Positions 6,644-12,865 of a DNA stretch of 12,865 bases are shown here, in pieces. This DNA is from Thiosocius sp049669185. Lineage in GTDB: Bacteria; Pseudomonadota; Gammaproteobacteria; Chromatiales; Chromatiaceae. The notes beneath the pieces were generated by a model. It did not search any database and was not told where the DNA came from. It worked only from the letters and a program-made list of their open reading frames with translations. Location of the stretch: the NCBI GenBank assembly GCA_049669185.1, contig JBATKF010000255.1, positions 1 through 12,865 on the forward strand, written 5' to 3'. Positions within the stretch are counted from its first letter, which is position 1. Every line of letters begins with the position of its first letter. The position numbers and the translations under genes were made by a program.

Positions 6644-7940
6644 CGTAGGTCTTGGGTTGCTCGGTCTGCTGATGCTCTTCATCGCCATCGGCCTTCCGAT
6701 CCCATTTGCCCTGGCTGCGGCCTCCTTACCGTTTCTGTGGACTATCCAGGACTTCCCGACCTCGCTGGTCAGCAGCGAGCTGAACCTGTGGGGCGTGTGG
6801 GTCAACTATATCTTGCTGGCCGTGCCACTTTTTGTGCTGCTCGGAGAGCTGATTGCCCGCTCTCAGATTGGTCCCCGCCTGTATCAGGCAATCCATCGTG
6901 GCGTGCGGGTTCATGGTTCAGCCGCCTATGGCAGCATCGGCGCCTGCGCGGGCTTTGGCGCGGTATGCGGTTCGAGCATGGTGGGTTCGCTTACCATCGG
7001 AGGTGTGGCACTGCCCGAGATGATGAAGCTCGGCTACGGCAAGCGGCTATCGGCCGGTACGCTCGCCGCCGGCGGAACCCTGAGTGTCCTGATTCCGCCG
7101 AGCCTCATCCTGCTTTTCTATGGCATTGTCACCGACGTTTCCATAGGCGAGCTCTTCATCGCCGGGATCATCCCCGGGGTGCTGCTGACCTCCTTTTTCG
7201 TGGTGGTCGTGCTGATTTGGGGCAGGCTGGACGCGAAATCCATCCCTCGACTGGAGGAATCGGATCGGGCTACGGTCGGCTATCTGCTGCTCGCGCTACT
7301 CCCGGTGGCGGTCATTGGCCTGGTAATCACGGTGGCCATCTACATGGGGATCGCCACACCGACAGAGGCAGCGGCGGTGGCCTGCGTGCTCACGATCGGA
7401 ATCGCGTTTGCGATCGGCGGCCTGACCATGAAAGCCTTCGTGGACTCGGTGAAGTCGACCATGCGCACCATGGGATACCTGGGGCTGCTCCTCTCCGCTG
7501 CGGCGCTGTTCGGCTTCGTATTCAATTATCACCGGGTACCTCAACAATTCACCGAGGCTTTCCTCGCGCTCGAGTTGTCTCCCTTCCTGATACTCGCCTT
7601 CGTTATCGCCTTCTACGTCATCGTCGGGATGTTCCTGGAGCCGGTGTCGATGACGTTCATAACGCTTCCCACCTTGTACCCGCTTGTGCAGGGTGCCGGC
7701 TACGATCTCATCTGGTTCGGAATCATCTTTACGATCACGATGGAGATCGCCGTGCTGACGCCGCCGGTGGGGCTCAATTTATATGTGATCCAGGGACTGG
7801 CACCGACACAGGTCAAGATCCAAGACGTCATCATGGGTGTCTTGCCGTTCATCGGCGCATTGGTGGTTCTCATTGCCCTGCTGCTGCTATTTCCGGAGCT
7901 CGCTACCTGGCTGCCCGCGATCATGGGTGGAGGCCGCTGA
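6630..7940 (+). CDS. dctM: TRAP transporter large membrane subunit, DctM family
   Basis: This encodes 436 residues from ATG 6630, with TGAGGA nine bases upstream. In-frame starts at 6579 and 6615 exist but lie deeper inside dctQ. It has the many hydrophobic segments expected of the channel-forming DctM subunit, which usually has about 12 to 13 helices and 425-440 residues. Diagnostic stretches are AVPLFVLLGELIARSQIG, the small-residue hairpin GSIGACAGFGAVCGSSMVGS, and GGTLSVLIPPSLILLFYGI. A second internal repeat-like block lies near TPTEAAAVAC. The C-terminal half has the expected LTPPVGLNLYVIQGLAP motif. It works with DctQ and DctP in secondary uptake across the inner membrane. The gene is intact. 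Confidence 0.95.
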   Translation: MEWYSVGLGLLGLLMLFIAIGLPIPFALAAASLPFLWTIQDFPTSLVSSELNLWGVWVNYILLAVPLFVLLGELIARSQIGPRLYQAIHRGVRVHGSAAYGSIGACAGFGAVCGSSMVGSLTIGGVALPEMMKLGYGKRLSAGTLAAGGTLSVLIPPSLILLFYGIVTDVSIGELFIAGIIPGVLLTSFFVVVVLIWGRLDAKSIPRLEESDRATVGYLLLALLPVAVIGLVITVAIYMGIATPTEAAAVACVLTIGIAFAIGGLTMKAFVDSVKSTMRTMGYLGLLLSAAALFGFVFNYHRVPQQFTEAFLALELSPFLILAFVIAFYVIVGMFLEPVSMTFITLPTLYPLVQGAGYDLIWFGIIFTITMEIAVLTPPVGLNLYVIQGLAPTQVKIQDVIMGVLPFIGALVVLIALLLLFPELATWLPAIMGGGR

Positions 7941-8074
7941 ACGTCTCGCGGGAGTATTGAAACTGTTGTCGCGCAAGATTGGAGCGAAGATTCGTCAGCA
8001 TCTCCTGGTGCTCGATATTTACCCTTGCCAAGGGGCGGCCTCAGAAAGACCAAGCGAAAGGCTAACGAATAAAC

Positions 8075-9019
8075 ATGGCGCAATCACATTATTTGGATGC
8101 ATCCGAAGTTCACTATGCTTGGGACCGTGACCTGTCACCACGCCTTTCGATTGATAGCGGAGACAGCATCATCTTCGACACGCGGGATGCCAGTGACAAT
8201 CACTATTCAGCCCAATCGAGCAGTCCGGATGTGGCGAGGCAAGGACCGTTTGTCGGGCATCCGTTGACGGGGCCGGTCCGAATTCGCGACGCGGCGCCCG
8301 GCGATGTGCTGGCCGTTGAGGTCGTTTCGGTTACCGCAAGCAAGCAATTCGGCTGGACCGCCATCAGACCCGGGCGGGGCCTGCTGCCACAAGAGGAATT
8401 TCCCGAGAACTTTTTGCAGGTCTGGGACTTGAGTGATGGTGCCCATGCCCGTATGCGTCAGCGTGACGATGTCGCGGTGCCGATCGCGCCCTTTCCCGGC
8501 ATCATGGGAACCGCCTTGTCGGCACCGGGGGCGCATTCCACCATGCCGCCACGAGAAAACGGCGGCAATATGGATATCAGGCATCTGTGCGGCGGCAGCA
8601 CGCTATACCTGCCGGTTTGGGTGGAGGGGGCGCTGTTTTCCGTCGGTGATGGCCATGCGGCCCAGGGAGATGGTGAAGTCTGTATCAGCGCGGTGGAAAT
8701 GGCGGCGCAGATCGAGTTGCGCCTGACCTTGCAAAAAGACAGAAATCTGGCGGAACCGCAGTTTCATGTCCACGGCCCGCTGTGTCCCGGCTTCGAAAAA
8801 TCCAGTTATTACGTTACCACCGCGCAGGGTCCCAATCTCCATGCCAATGCGCAACAGGCGGTACGCTATATGATTGAACATCTGGTGGACGAATACGGAT
8901 TGAGCCGCGAAGAAGCCTATGTACTCTGCTCGGTTTGTGTGGATCTGAAGATCAACGAGATCGTCGATGCGCCAAACTGGATCGTTTCCGCTAGTTTCCC
9001 GGAGATTGTGTTGCTCTGA
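8075..9019 (+). CDS. Acetamidase/formamidase family amidohydrolase (FmdA/AmdA)
   Basis: This encodes 314 residues, the normal length for the family. Signature blocks are SGDSIIFDTRDA (28-39), HPLTGPVRIRDAAPGDVLAVE (62-82), PFPGIMGTALSAPG, GGNMDIRHL (163-171) and GALFSVGDGHAAQGDGEV (185-202), with the metal-ligand Asp, His and Glu residues in place. A late PNWIVSA motif is also typical. Members hydrolyse formamide, acetamide or other short amides to the acid plus ammonia in the cytoplasm. It starts 134 bp after dctM, with only a weak Shine-Dalgarno (GAAAGG, 13 bases away) and no clear terminator between, so it may be read with the transporter operon. The natural amide is unknown; the context suggests it could act on the imported compound or a derivative of it. 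Confidence 0.92.
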   Translation: MAQSHYLDASEVHYAWDRDLSPRLSIDSGDSIIFDTRDASDNHYSAQSSSPDVARQGPFVGHPLTGPVRIRDAAPGDVLAVEVVSVTASKQFGWTAIRPGRGLLPQEEFPENFLQVWDLSDGAHARMRQRDDVAVPIAPFPGIMGTALSAPGAHSTMPPRENGGNMDIRHLCGGSTLYLPVWVEGALFSVGDGHAAQGDGEVCISAVEMAAQIELRLTLQKDRNLAEPQFHVHGPLCPGFEKSSYYVTTAQGPNLHANAQQAVRYMIEHLVDEYGLSREEAYVLCSVCVDLKINEIVDAPNWIVSASFPEIVLL

Positions 9020-9791
9020 AGCAGGGCCGGATTCTACTGGCACTTCAGAAATCGGGCCGATTTCCTAGAGACCTTGCTTGATCACTGGGTGCATGAACTT
9101 ACTGAGGTCGTTACCGAAACAAGCAGTTGCGGGCTAGAGCGCCGCACCTGCCGAACGCATGAACCTACCCACCGCCGTGCAGCCAAACCTGATCGACACA
9201 TCCCGGCCGTCGTAGACACCGTATCTAGCCCGCTCCCGGAGCGTATAGATGATCGGCGTCGATGGCAGCATCGCTAGATCAATCTGCCCACTGTGTCCAC
9301 AACCGCGACATACGTCGAAGGGCAAACACTGGGTGATGAATATTCGGCCCGAAAAAACCGGGAAACCTTCAAACTTCACTTCTGGCTCACCAACCACGCG
9401 GAGGGCAACGAGGCGGCGCGTGTCGCAGAAGCCAAGGCATCGTGTCCAGACATTCAACGCTGGGGTCGCCCGATCGTCGAGGTTTTTCGACCCGTCGAAG
9501 GATCCACCACCGCGCCGAGGTGGAGATTCCGCGCCACTGCGCTACGTTAAAGGTTCCGATGCCGCATCATTGACCTCGCAGCTGTCGTGGTTTTTTATGA
9601 ACGGAGCCCGTTTCACAAGGCGTTACGTGCTGCGATGTCGCACACACATAATCGTGATAAGGGCAGTCCTTTCGACCGCCTCGATTCCACAGACGTGATG
9701 TCGACGGGACTGCGATTGATCGGCTTGTTGCTTAACGGTCGGTGCGCACGCCAATGAACCAGCCATAGACTTTGGAGTAGGCGAGATTCGA
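9020..9791. other. Gene-poor interval between amidase and cytochrome c
   Basis: This is 772 bp with no recognisable gene. A small odd palindrome, AAATCGG-G-CCGATTT at 9049-9063, lies 30 bases after the amidase stop and could help end its transcript, though it lacks a T-run. Two overlapping ORFs on opposite strands (9134-9457 minus, 9293-9550 plus) both look somewhat protein-like. The rest holds nothing I can support. Confidence 0.5.
9293..9550 (+). CDS. Doubtful small hypothetical ORF
   Basis: This is an 85-residue frame starting at GTG with no Shine-Dalgarno sequence; a TAG lies six codons upstream in frame. Its middle part (ETFKLHFWLTNHAEGNEAAR followed by VAEAKASCPDIQRWGRP) has the purine-first codon pattern and balanced composition of real protein, unlike most spurious ORFs here. 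I do not recognise it. It could be a remnant of a longer gene. A 107-codon ORF on the opposite strand (9134-9457) competes for the same DNA, and only one can be real. Confidence 0.25.
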   Translation: MSTTATYVEGQTLGDEYSARKNRETFKLHFWLTNHAEGNEAARVAEAKASCPDIQRWGRPIVEVFRPVEGSTTAPRWRFRATALR

Positions 9792-10109
9792 ATGAAAACA
9801 AGAGTGTTGATTACAGCCTTTGCCGCAGGCTTACTGGGACCGGTCTCGGCCAGCGCTCAAGACGTGGCCGCAGGCGAAGAGCTTTATAAAAAGGTGTGCC
9901 GGAATTGCCACGGCCCGAAAGCGCAAGGCATGGCCAGCTTTCCCAGACTTGCCGGAAATACTGTCCAGTACATTGGCATGCGCCTTGGACAGTATCGCGC
10001 GGGTGAAATGGTTGGCCCTAACACGCCGCTGATGGCACCTCACGCTGCGGGTTTATCCGACGACGATATCGCCAGTGTCGCGACCTACATTGCGACAACG
10101 TTCAAATGA
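9792..10109 (+). CDS. Periplasmic class I cytochrome c (c553-like)
   Basis: This encodes 105 residues. A signal peptide at about 1-22 (TRVLITAFAAGLLGPVSASA) exports it for heme attachment. The heme c site is CRNCH (Cys36, Cys39, His40), preceded by AAGEELYKKV and followed by GPKAQG and FPRLAGN, the usual order of small monoheme cytochromes of the c5/c553 type. Met81 in NTPLMAPHA is the probable sixth iron ligand, and the C-terminal helix DDDIASVATYIATTF is present. It should carry electrons in the periplasm. The PQQ dehydrogenase encoded 171 bp downstream on the same strand is a natural donor, although that gene appears to have its own promoter. The start is preceded by GGCGAG at a reasonable distance. 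Confidence 0.93.
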   Translation: MKTRVLITAFAAGLLGPVSASAQDVAAGEELYKKVCRNCHGPKAQGMASFPRLAGNTVQYIGMRLGQYRAGEMVGPNTPLMAPHAAGLSDDDIASVATYIATTFK

Positions 10110-10121
10110 AATCTGACTGAC

Positions 10122-10164
10122 GCCGCTCCGATCTCTAGCGGTAACGAGCGGCAGCTGGGCTGCC
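10122..10164 (+). terminator. Possible terminator region after cytochrome c
   Basis: Two short inverted repeats lie 13-55 bases after the cytochrome stop. GCCGCTC (10122-10128) pairs with GAGCGGC (10146-10152), and GGCAG-CTGGG-CTGCC (10150-10164) forms a small hairpin. Neither is followed by a T-run, so termination is only a possibility. Confidence 0.3.
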
Positions 10165-10172
10165 AAGGTCAG

Positions 10173-10200
10173 TTGACAAACTGAGTGCCCCATCTACGCT
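10173..10200 (+). promoter_or_regulatory. Predicted sigma-70 promoter of the PQQ dehydrogenase gene
   Basis: A perfect TTGACA (10173-10178) is followed after 16 bp by TACGCT (10195-10200), which keeps the most conserved T, A and final T of the -10 element. The start site would be near 10207, about 74 bases before the chosen ATG. Confidence 0.45.
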
Positions 10201-10280
10201 AAAGAAGTCCGAAAAATGTTCCCGTAGGTGTTGCGAATGTGCTTTCGGGCCGAGCAAAGCAAACCGCTTGGGAGGGCAAA

Positions 10281-11555
10281 ATGATAAATCGACTGAGAGG
10301 CGGTCTCGTGCCGCTGATCGTAGGCGCCGCCATTTGTGTGGCGCCGGCGTTCGCCAAGAACACTACGAGCCTCACTCACACCCTCGTGTTGGAAGGTCTC
10401 GAAAACCCGTGGGATATGGCGTTCCTGGATGACGGGACGATGTTCTTTACTGAGAAATGCAAAGGACTTTCGGTGCGTATGCCATCGGGCGACGTCAATG
10501 CACTGATGGGGATGAGTGGCTCTGCAGGCTATGCCTCAACGGCTGAAGATCTCTTTTGCGAGGGTCAAGCCGGCATGATGGGCGTGGCAGTGGATCCGAA
10601 TTTCTCCAAGAACCGCCGCATCTATGTGTACTCGACCTCGAAGTTGTCCAATCCTCACACCAACCGGTTGATGCGGTTGGTAGTGAACGAGGACTTCACC
10701 AACGTATCCGACCGCACGGACATTGTTGACGACGTCCCTTACAAGATGGCGGCGTCCGATCACCCCTTCGGCGGACCAGGTGCGCACAATGGCGGCCGGG
10801 TTCGGTTCAATTCTGCCGACGGGTACCTCTATCTGACGACTGGCGACAACCATAACGAAGACATACCCCAAAGCCCGACGTTGATGGGCAGCAAGGTGCT
10901 GCGAATAGATACCGACGGCAAAGCGGCACCTGAAAACACCCCACCCAACGGGTTCGATAAACGAACCTTTACCTACGGTCACCGCAATGTGCAGGGCATC
11001 GCTTTCCACCCAAAATCTGGCACGCCGATTACTGCCGAGCATGGCCCTTGGCATTCGGACGAGATCACCGTTTTGGTGAATGGCGGCAACGCTGGTTGGG
11101 ATCCGCGTCCGAACATGGCGAATCGCGGCAGTTGCCCCGACGACTATTGCGGCTACAGCCCAAACCAGATGGAGGGCATGAATCGGTACGAGAGGGCGGC
11201 TTTCATGCCGATGACCGACTTCGCGACCTACCCGGACGCGATGCCCCCAATCTGGGACAACAACGGTTGGTCACAGGGAACCTCATCGGCGGCTTTCCTT
11301 GTGGGCGATCAGTGGGGTGACTGGAACGGTAACTTGGTTGTCGGCATCATGGGAATCGGCTTCGGTGGAACACCGATCGGTCAGCGCATAGACGTCATCG
11401 AGCTTTCCGAGGACGGCACAGCGGTGGTCGACGTGACCGAGATGACGCTCCCCGAGGGCATGGAGAGCGGTAGGTTCCGGTCCGTTGTTCTGGGACCAGA
11501 CGGCAGCCTGTACGCCGCCGTGGACGAGGGCATGATCCACAAGCTTACGCCCTAG
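10281..11555 (+). CDS. Periplasmic PQQ-dependent aldose sugar dehydrogenase (GSDH family)
   Basis: This encodes 424 residues from ATG 10281, with a strong GGAGGG five bases upstream. The frame extends to 10239 without support. A signal peptide at 1-25 ends APAFA-KN. It is a six-bladed beta-propeller of the glucose/sorbosone dehydrogenase family, related to soluble glucose dehydrogenase and to YliI/Asd. Family landmarks are LENPWDMAFLDDGTMFFTE, GMMGVAVDPNF, HNGGRVRF (His169, the expected catalytic base, and Arg173), YLYLTTGDN, GHRNVQGIAFHP (Arg235, Asn236), TAEHGP (His254) and GRFRSVVLGPDGSLYAAVD (Arg398, Arg400, at PQQ-contacting positions). It should oxidise aldoses to lactones using PQQ and calcium, passing electrons to an acceptor such as the neighbouring cytochrome c. 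The cysteines at 60, 93, 285 and 290 are possible disulfides. Exact sugar is unknown, and no PQQ synthesis genes lie in this window. Confidence 0.92.
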   Translation: MINRLRGGLVPLIVGAAICVAPAFAKNTTSLTHTLVLEGLENPWDMAFLDDGTMFFTEKCKGLSVRMPSGDVNALMGMSGSAGYASTAEDLFCEGQAGMMGVAVDPNFSKNRRIYVYSTSKLSNPHTNRLMRLVVNEDFTNVSDRTDIVDDVPYKMAASDHPFGGPGAHNGGRVRFNSADGYLYLTTGDNHNEDIPQSPTLMGSKVLRIDTDGKAAPENTPPNGFDKRTFTYGHRNVQGIAFHPKSGTPITAEHGPWHSDEITVLVNGGNAGWDPRPNMANRGSCPDDYCGYSPNQMEGMNRYERAAFMPMTDFATYPDAMPPIWDNNGWSQGTSSAAFLVGDQWGDWNGNLVVGIMGIGFGGTPIGQRIDVIELSEDGTAVVDVTEMTLPEGMESGRFRSVVLGPDGSLYAAVDEGMIHKLTP

Positions 11556-11567
11556 CGTTGAACAATC

Positions 11568-11594
11568 CGGCTGCGCCGATTGATGGCGCAGCCG
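11568..11594. terminator. Hairpin between convergent genes, candidate bidirectional terminator
   Basis: CGGCTGCGCC and GGCGCAGCCG pair perfectly around a 7-base loop. It lies in the 51-bp gap between the converging stops at 11555 and 11607. No T-run follows on either strand, so its strength as an intrinsic terminator is uncertain. Confidence 0.6.
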
Positions 11595-11606
11595 CATGTT
11601 GCCCGG

Positions 11607-12314
11607 CTAATCGCCGAAGACCAGAATCTCCGGCAACTCGTAGCGCTGATCGTCGACGCGAATCTCGTGCAGGCCGTTCTCGACGCGCCAATCCGTGTCG
11701 ATGCCGCTGCCGGACATGGTGGAACTGGCCGAGACGAACTCCCCGTGCACAAAATAAAGTCTGCGCGCGAAGCCGTTTGGAAATGTTACGACTACGGTGG
11801 CATCGCGTCCGCCGCCACGCGCCACCTCGGCGTTGCATTCCCCCATTTCTTGGCCGCGCTCTTGGGCGCACGGGATTACGCCTTTAGCGTCAAAGTCATG
11901 CTTCCGAGCACGGCGCTCACTGTCATCAATGCCTGTTGCAACAACGCCATCCGGACCTTGCGCCGGCTGGAGGCCCGCGGCCTGCATAAAACCACGCGGC
12001 CCTCCGCGAAACGGCCGGACTTCGCACCAGACTTCGTTTTCCACGTCTACGCAGCCAAAACTGGAAAGGATTGCGGCTTGGGGAATCGTCGCGATCACCT
12101 TTGCCACGGACGAAGGTGCATTGTGGAGATGGAATCCGCCGGGAGCTGCAACTTGCCAGCGTCTTACGCCCCCATCCGCGGGTGCGCGTTGCAAAGCTGC
12201 GTCCGTCCAGCCTTCGTCCTCAATCGTCCGGGTGTCGGCTCCCGCTTGAAGCGGCACCGCCAGCAGAAACGAAATAGAAAAGAGCGCGGCTTGGCCTAGC
12301 GTTCGCAAATGCAT
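11607..12314 (-). CDS. Exported protein with SH3-like domain, function unknown
   Basis: This encodes 235 residues from ATG 12314, with AGGGGGT about 12 bases upstream. A signal peptide at about 1-26 (LGQAALFSISFLLAVPLQAGA) exports it. Residues about 52-118 resemble a bacterial SH3 (SH3b) domain: WQVAAPGGFHLHNAPS, then IATIPQAAILSSFGC, EVWCEVRPF and GPRGFMQAAGLQP. Cys88 and Cys97 may pair. Residues about 138-235 form a second domain, HDFDAKGVIPCAQERGQEMG then FPNGFARRLYFVHGEFVSAS and a closing YELPEILVFGD. I have seen this arrangement in uncharacterised proteobacterial exported proteins. SH3b domains often bind cell-wall or other periplasmic partners; that is the only functional hint. The gene converges on the dehydrogenase gene and stands alone. 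Confidence 0.8.
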   Translation of the reverse strand: MHLRTLGQAALFSISFLLAVPLQAGADTRTIEDEGWTDAALQRAPADGGVRRWQVAAPGGFHLHNAPSSVAKVIATIPQAAILSSFGCVDVENEVWCEVRPFRGGPRGFMQAAGLQPAQGPDGVVATGIDDSERRARKHDFDAKGVIPCAQERGQEMGECNAEVARGGGRDATVVVTFPNGFARRLYFVHGEFVSASSTMSGSGIDTDWRVENGLHEIRVDDQRYELPEILVFGD

Positions 12315-12470
12315 TCGCGCAAAGAACCCCCTACGAGAGGATCAGGACCCGTCTGAGGATACTGCGGGCCTCAAGCATCAGGCTACCCAATGAACCCTCT
12401 GGAATCCAGTTCGTCGGACCAGACCAGACCTCGCCCGCTGAGGCGTCCTTGGGCATGCGGTTGTACGCCG

Positions 12471-12689
12471 TCAAAACCTTTCGAACAGATCAATCTCGAA
12501 ATTAGGGGGGAGCGTTCGTGCGATCTCGCTAAAATTCCAGGCGACGGATTTCTGGTGCAATTGGCGCCGCAGCGCCATCGTCTTTTGATTCGTCTTGGCG
12601 CGGCTATCGAGGATAGTCTGACTACGACCAAAGCAGACGCCAGCGGGCGTGAAATTGTCCAAGCTTTCATGATAGCGCCGGTGATCAAC
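12471..12689 (-). pseudogene. C-terminal remnant of an IS3-type transposase
   Basis: On the minus strand the frame reads VDHRRYHESLDNFTPAGVCF, then GRSQTILDSRAKTNQKTMAL and RRQLHQKSVA (12540-12689). This closely follows the end of IS3-family transposases, where RYHESLxNxTPADVYFGR is followed by a basic helix. The catalytic DDE core should be about 100 residues upstream, but the frame there (12690-12857) shows no transposase sequence, and the usual VDxYNxxRYHES spacing is shortened. The frame runs on past the homology to a stop at 12471-12473. Only a fragment remains, and no terminal inverted repeats were found. Confidence 0.7.
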
Positions 12690-12736
12690 ACAGTGCCTTC
12701 GATGGTGCTGCGAGCCGGTTCCTGTGCAGATGGCGT

Positions 12737-12832
12737 TTACAGATGTCGACCGATGAAGACAAATATCAGCAAGCCGATGACGATCAGCGGAAACGCTACG
12801 CTGCAGGCTCCCACCGCGATCTAAATCGCCAT
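12737..12832 (-). other. Short membrane-segment ORF interrupted by an amber codon
   Basis: From ATG at 12832 the frame reads Met-Ala-Ile-TAG, then Ile-Ala-Val-Gly-Ala-Cys-Ser followed by one strongly hydrophobic helix (VAFPLIVIGLLIFVFIG) and RHL before TAA at 12737. The helix with its RHL tail looks like a single-pass small membrane protein. A GTG at 12814 could restart after the amber codon to give 25 residues, but it lacks a ribosome site; the ATG has GGATGG nearby. It is most likely a decayed small gene or chance. Confidence 0.25.
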
Positions 12833-12865
12833 TAGCCATCCAGGTACCGTCTGCCACTGATCTCT

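Noticed and set aside
6737..7960. 407-codon plus-strand ORF inside dctM
   Set aside because: It is a frame shadow of dctM. The translation is rich in Arg, His and Gly without any membrane segments or known motifs.
11580..12299. 239-codon plus-strand ORF opposite the SH3-like gene
   Set aside because: The minus-strand gene has a signal peptide, ribosome site and domain pattern; the plus frame has none.
1..12865. CRISPR arrays, tRNA or rRNA genes, phage defence systems
   Set aside because: No regularly spaced short repeats, cloverleaf or rRNA-like sequences, nuclease or helicase genes were seen on either strand.

Overview
The window looks like chromosomal DNA of a moderately GC-rich member of the Pseudomonadota, most likely a gammaproteobacterium. 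This rests on DUF4124 proteins, a DctPQM TRAP transporter, Shine-Dalgarno starts and a c553-type cytochrome with a PQQ aldose dehydrogenase. The species cannot be named from the sequence alone.

Left part (1-2955). Two adjacent minus-strand genes encode exported DUF4124 proteins; the distal one runs off the left edge. They are followed by a minus-strand gene for a small four-helix membrane protein (1756-2190). A repeat lies on each side of that gene, with a 79-bp core that is base-for-base identical in the two copies 852 bp apart. Most of the remaining DNA to 2955 shows no supportable gene.

Central part (2956-9019). This is a coherent catabolic locus. A LysR regulator (minus strand) diverges from a plus-strand run: a PLP-dependent beta-lyase of the D-cysteine desulfhydrase / L-cysteate sulfo-lyase family, dctP, dctQ, dctM, and an acetamidase/formamidase. 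The lyase carries Ser290 and Thr317 where ACC deaminases have Glu and Leu, so it should not be annotated as an ACC deaminase. The regulator-lyase gap holds a perfect 10+10 bp inverted repeat with a LysR T-N11-A box, centred about 64 bp upstream of the start site predicted from a TTGAAA-N17-TAGAGT promoter. My reading is an inducible system that imports a small anionic compound, possibly a sulfonated or thiol amino acid such as cysteate, and breaks it to pyruvate, ammonia and sulfite or sulfide. The amidase may feed it or release further ammonia.

Right part (9020-12865). A 770-bp stretch has only doubtful ORFs. It is followed by a periplasmic class I cytochrome c and a periplasmic PQQ-dependent aldose dehydrogenase, a plausible electron-transfer pair. 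A convergent minus-strand gene encodes an exported SH3-like protein, with a strong hairpin between the two convergent genes. The right end is decayed mobile-element DNA: the C-terminus of an IS3-type transposase and a short membrane-segment ORF interrupted by an amber codon.
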